The position numbers and the translations under genes are program-made. From contig NZ_BDCA01000049.1 in NCBI RefSeq assembly GCF_001613265.1, positions 1 to 32,261 of the forward strand: DNA of 32,261 nucleotides, in the 5' to 3' direction. Shown here in pieces: positions 22,868-30,348 of the stretch. The notes under the pieces are model-generated. The model had not been told where the DNA came from, did not search any database, and was given only the letters and a program-made list of their open reading frames with translations. The stretch comes from Nocardia vermiculata NBRC 100427 (GTDB lineage: Bacteria; Actinomycetota; Actinomycetes; Mycobacteriales; Mycobacteriaceae). Numbering within the stretch: position 1 is the first letter of the stretch; every line of letters starts with the position of its first letter.

Positions 22868-24456
22868 CTCGAATTACCTCGTTCTCTCGCATGTTTCATC
22901 GGATAGCTGGGCTCCCAGGCCCGGGTCGCACGCCACGACCCCGACGGTGCAGCCCCACGCGGATCCCGCCGAGCGGGTTCGGCGCTGCGCCGCCGTGCCG
23001 AATCCGAATCTATCGACCGCCGCGGCGCCGCGGCAGCCCCACCCCGTGGCTTGACCGCGCCGCGCGACTTGCTCGCGGCGCGCGGCTTCCCCGACTGCGC
23101 GGACTTACCGGACCGCTTGCGTGCCGGGGGCAGTTCCCGCCGCCGCGCTCCCGACGCCGCCGCCGAGCGCGCACGACCGGTCCGCGCGCGGGCGGGTGCG
23201 AAACTCTCCGGGACCGGCAGGCGCAGCAATCTGCTGACCCGGCCGTCCTGTCCGGCCTTCAGCGCGGCGATCGCCTCGGGTTCGTGCCGGGCCGCGCTCG
23301 CGATCAGACCGAACATCATCAAGGTGATGGCCAGCGACGAGCCGCCGGCCGATACCAGCGGCAGCTGTAGGCCCGTCACCGGGAGCAGCCCGACCACGTA
23401 GCCGATATTGATCAGCGCCTGGCCGGTGATCCAGGTGGTCGCGGCCGCGGTCAGCAGCCGCAGGAAGGGGTCGACCGACCGGGCCGCGATCCGCAGCCCG
23501 ACGAAGACGAACAGCGCGAACAGCCCCAGCACCAGCGCACAGCCCAGGAATCCGAGCTCCTCACCGATGATGGCGAAGATGAAGTCGTTGTGTGCGTTGG
23601 GCAGATAGCTCCACTTGGCCCGGCTCTGCCCCAGTCCGCGCCCCCAGATACCACCATCGGCCAGTGAGAACTGAGCCTGGCGCGCCTGGTAGCCGATGCC
23701 CTGCGGGTCGTCGCCCGGATTGAAGAACGCCCGCATGCGGTCGGACCGGTATCCGGCCGACAGCGCGAGAATGCCCGCGGCCACCCCACCCGACACGGCG
23801 ATCGTCACGAACAGCCGCACCGGCAATCCGCCGAACCACAGCAGTGCCACCAGGATGATGCCGACCGCGATCGTGGTCGAGAGATTGGGCTCGAGCACGA
23901 TCAGCAGGCAGACGAGCAGGCCGGCGGGCACCAGCGGCACCAGAATGTCCTTGTAGCCGGCCTTCTCACCGATACGGGTGGCCAGCAGATGCGCACCCCA
24001 CAGAATCAGCGTGACCTTGACGATCTCGGAGGGCTGCAACGAGGCGAATCCGAGATCGAACCACCGGCGCGACCCCTGAACCTGGGAGCCGATACCCGGG
24101 ATCAGCACCAGCACCAGCAGCACCACCGACGCCGCGAAGACCGGAAACGACAGCTGCCGCAGCAGCCGCATCGGTACCCGCAGTGCGAGATAGAACAGCC
24201 CCGCGCCGAGGACGGCGAAGAATGCCTGCTGCATGAACAGCGAATACGCCGAGCCACCGTCGGCATAGGCCTCCACGCTCGACGCCGACAGCACCATCAC
24301 CAGACCGAGCACGGTCAGCAGGGTGGCGATGGTGACGACCAGGTGAAAATCGGCGAGCGGGCGCGCCAGCCAGGCACCGAACCAGGTGCCGGAGGGCTTG
24401 CGCGCCGCGGTCACCGTGCCGCCTCGCTCGGATTCACTGCTGTCCCCCGATGTCAC
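22864..24456 (-). CDS. ftsW: SEDS peptidoglycan polymerase FtsW
   Basis: Septal glycan polymerase that works with FtsI on lipid II. It has 530 residues. About ten membrane segments lie between residues 38 and 395; the family region PNAHNDFIFAIIGEELGFLG and the end LPLVSAGGSSL are clear. After the last helix a basic tail of about 120 residues rich in Arg, Lys, Ala and Ser follows. In M. tuberculosis a shorter basic FtsW tail is reported to bind the acidic FtsZ tail, and FtsZ here has that acidic tail. The GTG at 24456 overlaps murD by 23 bases; a GTG at 24414 with GAGG upstream is a plausible alternative start. The 3' end overlaps murG by GTGA. Confidence 0.97.
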   Translation of the reverse strand: MTSGDSSESERGGTVTAARKPSGTWFGAWLARPLADFHLVVTIATLLTVLGLVMVLSASSVEAYADGGSAYSLFMQQAFFAVLGAGLFYLALRVPMRLLRQLSFPVFAASVVLLVLVLIPGIGSQVQGSRRWFDLGFASLQPSEIVKVTLILWGAHLLATRIGEKAGYKDILVPLVPAGLLVCLLIVLEPNLSTTIAVGIILVALLWFGGLPVRLFVTIAVSGGVAAGILALSAGYRSDRMRAFFNPGDDPQGIGYQARQAQFSLADGGIWGRGLGQSRAKWSYLPNAHNDFIFAIIGEELGFLGCALVLGLFALFVFVGLRIAARSVDPFLRLLTAAATTWITGQALINIGYVVGLLPVTGLQLPLVSAGGSSLAITLMMFGLIASAARHEPEAIAALKAGQDGRVSRLLRLPVPESFAPARARTGRARSAAASGARRRELPPARKRSGKSAQSGKPRAASKSRGAVKPRGGAAAAPRRSIDSDSARRRSAEPARRDPRGAAPSGSWRATRAWEPSYPMKHARERGNSR

Positions 24457-25939
24457 TGTCGTCCAGTGCCTGCACGGCCGCGACGAAACTGCGGCCGCGG
24501 TGGGTGTAGTCGGCGAACATGTCGAGCGAGGCCGCCGCCGGAGCGAGCAACACGGTATCGCCGCGACCGGCGTACCCGGCGGCGATCCGCACCGCGCGGG
24601 CCATCACCGCGTCGGCACCGTCGATCTCGGCGACCAGCGACGCCGTCGAAGGTTCCCCGCTCATCTGTGCATCGTCACCCGAACCGAGCTCCACGACCGG
24701 GACATCGGGCGCGTGTCGCGCCAATGCGGCAGTGATGATCGGCGCGTCCTTGCCGAAGACGACCGCGGCGACGAGCCGTTCGGCGACCTCTTCGACCAGA
24801 TCGTCGATGTGGGCGCCCTTGAGCAGGCCTCCGGCGACCCACACCACCTGCGGATGCGCCATGATCGACGAACGCGCCGCATGGGGATTGGTCGCCTTGG
24901 AATCGTCGACGAAACCCACTCCCGCCAGCTCGCGCACGAACGTCGCCCGGTGCGGGCCGACCTTGTGCTCGGCCAGGCCCTCCTTGACGAATTGCGGTGC
25001 CACATCGATCGAGCGGGTCAGCGCGGCCGCAGCCAAGGCGTCGGCCACCCCCGCAGGCCCCTGCGGGCTGATGTCGCCGACCTCGGCGAGGATCGCGGCC
25101 TTGGTGAACGCGCGGTCGAGCAGTTTGCCGTCGACCACGCCCAGTTCACCGTCGGCCGGGACGCCGATCCGGAAACCGACGGTGCGGCGGGCCTTGGACT
25201 TTCGTGCCAGTGCGGCGGCCACGGCGTCGTCGAGGCCGACCACGCCGACCCGTCCGGTCAATGCCCGCGCCTTGGCCGCGGCGTAAGCGTCCAGGCCGCC
25301 GTGCCAGTCCAGATGGTCCTCGGCGACGTTGAGTACCACGCCGGCCTCGGGGCGCACCGACGGCGCCCAGTGCAACTGGAACGACGACAGCTCGACCGCG
25401 AGCACCTGTGGTCCGGGTGTACGCCGCAGCGCGTCCAGGATCGGCACACCGATATTGCCGCACGCCACGCTCGCCAGTCCCGCCGCACGCAGGATCGCGT
25501 GGGTCATCTGTGTGGTGGTGGTCTTACCGTTGGTCCCGGTGATCACGAGCCATTTACGGACCGGCCCGTAGAGGCGGGCCTGATCGACCCACCAGGCGAA
25601 TTCCACATCGCCCCACACCGGGATGCCCTCGGTGACCGCCGATACCAGGACCGGCGAGTCCGGTCGCCACCCCGGACTGGTGATGACCAGCGCGAACCTG
25701 GTCAACGCATCGGGTCGGAGGAGTTCGGCGCCGGTGGCCGTATCGAGCCCCAGCTCGGCGGCCTCGGCCATCGCCTTCTCACCGGCGTCGGTGACCACGG
25801 GGCGGGCACCGATATCGCGCAGCGGCTCGATCAGCGAGCGCCCCGACACTCCCCAGCCCGCGACGAGAACGTCACGGCCGCGCAGAAATTCGAGCATCGG
25901 ACCCGGTGATCGCAGGGTCCTCGGAGTATGTTCGACCAT
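24434..25939 (-). CDS. murD: UDP-N-acetylmuramoylalanine--D-glutamate ligase
   Basis: Adds D-Glu to UDP-MurNAc-L-Ala. The ATG at 25939, 5 bases after the mraY stop, gives 501 residues; the frame is open into mraY but that part is a shadow. VLVAGWGVSGRSL (24-36) starts the UDP-binding domain, GTNGKTTT (135-142) is the ATP loop, and AEDHLDWH carries the central acidic/His motif. VDDSKATNPHA in the C-terminal domain is the typical substrate region. The ribosome binding site is weak, which agrees with translation coupled to mraY. Confidence 0.96.
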   Translation of the reverse strand: MVEHTPRTLRSPGPMLEFLRGRDVLVAGWGVSGRSLIEPLRDIGARPVVTDAGEKAMAEAAELGLDTATGAELLRPDALTRFALVITSPGWRPDSPVLVSAVTEGIPVWGDVEFAWWVDQARLYGPVRKWLVITGTNGKTTTTQMTHAILRAAGLASVACGNIGVPILDALRRTPGPQVLAVELSSFQLHWAPSVRPEAGVVLNVAEDHLDWHGGLDAYAAAKARALTGRVGVVGLDDAVAAALARKSKARRTVGFRIGVPADGELGVVDGKLLDRAFTKAAILAEVGDISPQGPAGVADALAAAALTRSIDVAPQFVKEGLAEHKVGPHRATFVRELAGVGFVDDSKATNPHAARSSIMAHPQVVWVAGGLLKGAHIDDLVEEVAERLVAAVVFGKDAPIITAALARHAPDVPVVELGSGDDAQMSGEPSTASLVAEIDGADAVMARAVRIAAGYAGRGDTVLLAPAAASLDMFADYTHRGRSFVAAVQALDDSDIGGQQ

Positions 25940-25944
25940 CGCTG

Positions 25945-27021
25945 CTACCCGACCTGCGAGAGGTATTCGCTGTAGAACAAGCCCAGACCGACCGCCGCCG
26001 CGATTCCGGCGAGTAGCCAGAACCGGATGATGACCGTCGTCTCCGCCCATTTGCTCAGTTCGAAGTGGTGATGGAACGGGGCCATCTTGAACAATCGATT
26101 GCGGGTGGTCCGGAAAACCGCCACCTGCAGCACCACCGACACGGTCTCGGCGACGAACAGGGCACCGATCACGACCATCAGCAACTCGGTGCGGGTGGTG
26201 ATGGACAGCCCGGCGATCAGACCGCCCAGGGCGAGCGATCCGGTATCACCCATGAAGATCTTGGCCGGTGCCGCGTTCCACCACAGGAATCCGACACACG
26301 CCGCCGCGCCCGCGGCACAGACCAGCGACAGATCCAGCGGGTCACGCACGTTGTAGCAGCCGGCCTCGGCCTTGAATTCGCAGGCGTGGTAGTACTGCCA
26401 GAACGTGATGATCACGTAGGCGCCCAGCACCAGGCTCATCGAGCCGGCCGCCAGACCGTCCAGGCCGTCGGTCAGATTCACCGCGTTGGACCAGGCGACC
26501 ACGACCAGGCAGACGAAGGCCAGGAAGATGACCACGCTCATCGAGACCGTGTTGATGTCGCGCACATAGGACAGGTGCCGGCTGGCGGGGGTCCGCTCGC
26601 TCGCACCCTTGAACTGCAGCGCCAGCACGCCGAAGATCACCGCGGAGCCGATCTGCCCGATGTACTTACCGGCCGCGGTCAACCCGAGGTTGCGCTGTTT
26701 GCGCAATTTGATGAAGTCATCGGTGAAGCCGACCACGCCGAGCGCGGTGGCCAGGCCCAGTACCAGCAGACCCGAGACCGACGGGCCGTCGGCGTGATAG
26801 CCGATGCCGATCAGATGTGAACCGAGGTATCCGGCCCACATCCCGATCAGGATCGCCACGCCGCCCATCGTCGGGGTCCCGCGCTTGGCCTGATGACTCT
26901 GCGGGCCGTCGATGCGGATCTCCTGGCCGAAACCACGCCGGGCGAACATCCGGATCAGCAGCGGCGTCAGCAGGATCGACACCGCCAGCGCGATACCCGC
27001 CGCGAACAGAATCTGCCTCAT
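25945..27021 (-). CDS. mraY: MraY, phospho-MurNAc-pentapeptide transferase
   Basis: Makes lipid I by moving phospho-MurNAc-pentapeptide onto undecaprenyl phosphate. It has 358 residues and about ten membrane helices. The catalytic acidic motifs NLTDGLDGLA and MGDTGSLALGG are present, and PFHHHFE is the conserved cytoplasmic histidine loop. The ATG shares ATGA with the murF stop, showing tight coupling. MraY is the target of tunicamycin-like and capuramycin-like inhibitors; nothing in the visible motifs departs from the family. Confidence 0.98.
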   Translation of the reverse strand: MRQILFAAGIALAVSILLTPLLIRMFARRGFGQEIRIDGPQSHQAKRGTPTMGGVAILIGMWAGYLGSHLIGIGYHADGPSVSGLLVLGLATALGVVGFTDDFIKLRKQRNLGLTAAGKYIGQIGSAVIFGVLALQFKGASERTPASRHLSYVRDINTVSMSVVIFLAFVCLVVVAWSNAVNLTDGLDGLAAGSMSLVLGAYVIITFWQYYHACEFKAEAGCYNVRDPLDLSLVCAAGAAACVGFLWWNAAPAKIFMGDTGSLALGGLIAGLSITTRTELLMVVIGALFVAETVSVVLQVAVFRTTRNRLFKMAPFHHHFELSKWAETTVIIRFWLLAGIAAAVGLGLFYSEYLSQVG

Positions 27022-28556
27022 CGAGCTGCCTCCGTGCCCGCCGCCGTGGGCGCGCCGTCATCCACCGACCGCGAACCCGATGCGAGCACGTGCTGCGCCA
27101 CGGCCCACAGGCCCGCGGAGTTGGATGCTTTGACCAGCACCACATCACCGGCTGCCAGCTCCTCGTCGAGCACGGCGATGGCGGAGTCGATATCGGGTAC
27201 GAGGATCGATTCCTCGCCCCACGAGCCTTCCATGACCGCACCCTGGTGCAGCGCGCGGGCCGGTCGGCCGGTACCGACCACGATCAGGCGGTCGACGTCC
27301 AAACGCACCGCGAGCCGACCGATGCCGTCGTGCTCGAGCACGGACTCCTCGCCCAGTTCGGCCATCTCGCCGAGCACCGCCCAGCTGCGCCGGCCACGCG
27401 GTGCGACAGGCGTGCCGCCGGCGCGCGACATCGAGACCAGGGCCTTGAGTGCGGCGCGCATGGAGTCCGGGTTGGCGTTGTAGGCGTCGTCGACGACCGT
27501 GACACCGTCGGGCCGGGTCCGGACATCCATGCGGTGCGCCGAATCGACGGTGGCGCCGGCCAGCGCCGCGGCCACCGTGGGCAGATCCGCACCGCATTCG
27601 AGTGCCACCGCGGCCGCGGCCAGCGCGTTGGGAACCTGATGTTCGCCGTAGACCGCCAGCTGTACCGGCGCCTGTGCCCCACCGGCTCGCAGGGTGAAAC
27701 CCGCCCGCGCCTCCGAGTCGAGCACCACATCGGTCGCCCGCACGTCGGCGCCGGCGGCCTGGCCGAAGGTCACCACCCGGGCGCGCGTACGGGGGGCCAT
27801 CGCCGCTACCCGCGGGTCGTCGGCGTTGAGCACCGCGACACCGTCGGCGGGCAGGGCCTCCACCAGTTCCCCCTTGGCCTGAGCGATCGCGTCCCGACCA
27901 CCGAATTCCCCCAGATGTGCCGTTCCGACATTGAGCACCACACCGACCCGCGGTGGCGCGATCTCGGCCAGAGCCGCGATATGCCCGGGCCCGCGCGCGG
28001 ACAGTTCCAGTGCCAGGAACCGGGATTCGGCGCCGGCTCGCAACGCCGTCCACGGATGTCCGAGTTCGTTGTTGAACGAGCCGGGTGGCGCCACCACCGC
28101 CCCCAGTGGGGCCAGTACGCGCGCCAGCAGATCCTTCGTGGAGGTCTTTCCCGCGGAGCCGGTCACCCCGACCACCGTCAGACCGCCCTCGGCCAGCCGG
28201 TCCACACTGGCGCGAGCCAGCTTCGCCAGCGCCGCCAGCACCGCCGCACCCGAGCCATCGGTGTCGTGGGCCAGTACATAGGACCGGTTCGACTCGGTCG
28301 CCGCCGGTGCGACGACCACCGCCGGTACTCCCACCGGCCGCGCGGCCAGCACCGCGACCGCACCGGCGGCCACCGCCCGGTCCGCGTAGTCGTGCCCGTC
28401 GACGTGCTCACCGGGCAACGCCAGGAACAGATCTCCGGAATTGATTCGGCGCGAATCGAATTCGACCGCACCGGTCACCGTCGCCGCGGGGTCGCTCACA
28501 TCGTGCAGCGTGCCGCCCACGATCTCGGCGATCTCCCGCAGGGTCATTTCGATCAT
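27018..28556 (-). CDS. murF: UDP-MurNAc-tripeptide--D-Ala-D-Ala ligase
   Basis: Adds the D-Ala-D-Ala dipeptide, completing the UDP-MurNAc-pentapeptide. It has 512 residues. The N-terminal substrate domain includes EFDSRRINSGDLFLALPGE, the ATP loop GSAGKTST is at 133-140, ELSARGPGHIA follows in the central domain, and VVDDAYNANPDSM is the typical C-terminal domain signature. Start and stop both overlap the neighbours by ATGA (murE upstream, mraY downstream). A hydrophilic Ala/Thr-rich tail of about 15 residues ends the protein. Confidence 0.98.
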   Translation of the reverse strand: MIEMTLREIAEIVGGTLHDVSDPAATVTGAVEFDSRRINSGDLFLALPGEHVDGHDYADRAVAAGAVAVLAARPVGVPAVVVAPAATESNRSYVLAHDTDGSGAAVLAALAKLARASVDRLAEGGLTVVGVTGSAGKTSTKDLLARVLAPLGAVVAPPGSFNNELGHPWTALRAGAESRFLALELSARGPGHIAALAEIAPPRVGVVLNVGTAHLGEFGGRDAIAQAKGELVEALPADGVAVLNADDPRVAAMAPRTRARVVTFGQAAGADVRATDVVLDSEARAGFTLRAGGAQAPVQLAVYGEHQVPNALAAAAVALECGADLPTVAAALAGATVDSAHRMDVRTRPDGVTVVDDAYNANPDSMRAALKALVSMSRAGGTPVAPRGRRSWAVLGEMAELGEESVLEHDGIGRLAVRLDVDRLIVVGTGRPARALHQGAVMEGSWGEESILVPDIDSAIAVLDEELAAGDVVLVKASNSAGLWAVAQHVLASGSRSVDDGAPTAAGTEAAR

Positions 28557-30268
28557 GAAACCGTCAGGTCCTTGTTGTCGGGCGCAGCAATTTTCCGTAG
28601 CAGTGCCTGCGCCAGCACCTCACGGTCGTCGAACGGATACTTCACACCCGCAATCTCCTGCCCCGTCTCGTGTCCTTTACCCGCCACCAGCACCACATCA
28701 CCCTGTCGTGCCCAGTCCACCGCGGCGGCGATGGCCTCGGCACGGTCCCCGATCTCGCGCACCTCACCGCGTTCGGCCTCGGCGATCCCCAGCGCCCCCG
28801 CCCGGACCGCGGCACGAATCTCGGCGGCGTCCTCGGTGCGGGGGTTGTCGTCGGTGATCACGAGCAGTTCCGCCCCCCGCGCCGCGGTCGCCCCCATCAG
28901 CGGGCGCTTACCGGCATCGCGATCGCCGCCGGCACCGACCACGACGGCCAGCCGGCCGCCGGTGTCGCGCAACTGTCGCCGCAGCGTGGCGATCACCGAC
29001 TCCACCGCGGCGGGCTTGTGCGCGTAGTCCACCAGGGCCAGGAAATTCTGGCCCTCACCGACGCGCTGCATCCGGCCCGGCACATCGACCTCGCCCAGGG
29101 CAGCGGCCACGGTGCCGGCATCCGCGCCGGCATTCGCGCACACCGCGAGGGCCAGCAGCCCGTTGGCGATGTTGTAGCGTCCCGGCAGCCGCAATCGTGC
29201 CTCGACCGGACCGGTGGGACCCACCGCGGTGAAGCGCTGTCCGCCGTCGACCAGGGCCGCGGCATCGGTGACCGTCCATTCCGGCTCGTTCTCACCGGTC
29301 GCGGATTCGGTGGTCGCAACGGTCACCACCGTCGCGCGCCCACCGGCCTCGCGCGCCAGCCGCAGGCCCCACGCGTCATCGACGCAGATCACACACGTAT
29401 CGGCCGCGACCTGTCGGGTGGGCGCACCGGGCTCGGGCACGAACAGCCGGCGCTTGGCCGCGAAATAGTCCTCGAAATCGGCATGGAAATCCAGGTGGTC
29501 CTGCGAGAGGTTGGTGAACGCGCCGAGTGCGAAGTGCACGCCGTCGACCCGGCCCAGCGCCAGCGCGTGGCTGGACACCTCCATCACCACGGCCTCGACG
29601 CCCTGTTCGACCATCAGCGCGAAGATCGCATGCAGCTGCGGCGCCTCGGGGGTGGTCAACGCGCTCGGAACACGGTCGCCGCCGATCCGGGTCTCGATCG
29701 TGCCGATCAGCGCGGTCGACACTCCGGCCGCAGCCAAACCGGCCTCCACCAGGTACGACGTGGTGGTTTTACCGGACGTGCCGGTGATGCCGATGACGCG
29801 CAACCGCCGCGAGGGGTGCCCGTAGACAGCGGCCGACAACTCCCCGAGCACGGCGCGGGGGTCGTCGTGCACCAGCACGGGAACCTCGACCGTGCCGATC
29901 AGCTCCGCCCCGGCGGCGTCGGTGAACACGGCTACCGCACCGCGCGCGATGGCATCGGCGGCGAAACGCGCGCCGTGGGCGTTGGCACCGGCCAGACCGG
30001 CGAACAGATCTCCGGGTTGCACCGCGTGCGACCGCTGCTCGATACCGGTGACCTCGACACCGGCCGCGGCGCCGGAGTTCAGCCGGGCACCGGTGAGTTC
30101 GGCAACGTCGGTGACGGGCGTCGACAACGTCACGGCCGGGCGAAGCACCTGCGGGCTGGGCTGCACGGGCACCAGGGTCCTTTCCGGTTCGCACATCTGT
30201 GCATCGGGTGTCTGGAATCGGGGTCGGGGAGTCAGGTTACCCGTGAGCGATCGAGGGCCATGCAGCAT
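28553..30268 (-). CDS. murE: UDP-MurNAc-L-Ala-D-Glu--meso-diaminopimelate ligase
   Basis: Adds the third amino acid of the stem peptide. The motif DNPR (474-477, within DDNPRTED) is the signature for meso-diaminopimelate rather than lysine, in line with a DAP-type actinobacterial wall. The ATP loop GTSGKTTT is at 163-170; TTPEAPQL, the SSHALALGRVDG segment and TNLSQDHLDFH are all present, and GKGHET lies near the end. The ATG at 30268 is chosen because GAGG stands 5 bases before it; an ATG at 30196 lacks a binding site. The 571 residues include about 45 poorly conserved, Pro-rich N-terminal residues not needed for the fold. Confidence 0.96.
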   Translation of the reverse strand: MLHGPRSLTGNLTPRPRFQTPDAQMCEPERTLVPVQPSPQVLRPAVTLSTPVTDVAELTGARLNSGAAAGVEVTGIEQRSHAVQPGDLFAGLAGANAHGARFAADAIARGAVAVFTDAAGAELIGTVEVPVLVHDDPRAVLGELSAAVYGHPSRRLRVIGITGTSGKTTTSYLVEAGLAAAGVSTALIGTIETRIGGDRVPSALTTPEAPQLHAIFALMVEQGVEAVVMEVSSHALALGRVDGVHFALGAFTNLSQDHLDFHADFEDYFAAKRRLFVPEPGAPTRQVAADTCVICVDDAWGLRLAREAGGRATVVTVATTESATGENEPEWTVTDAAALVDGGQRFTAVGPTGPVEARLRLPGRYNIANGLLALAVCANAGADAGTVAAALGEVDVPGRMQRVGEGQNFLALVDYAHKPAAVESVIATLRRQLRDTGGRLAVVVGAGGDRDAGKRPLMGATAARGAELLVITDDNPRTEDAAEIRAAVRAGALGIAEAERGEVREIGDRAEAIAAAVDWARQGDVVLVAGKGHETGQEIAGVKYPFDDREVLAQALLRKIAAPDNKDLTVS

Positions 30269-30348
30269 GGGCACCTCGCGCGCACGGGCCACCGGGTCTC
30301 ACCGCTCCCGCACCCGCACCGGGAAGGGTTTCCGGGCTCCGTACACGC

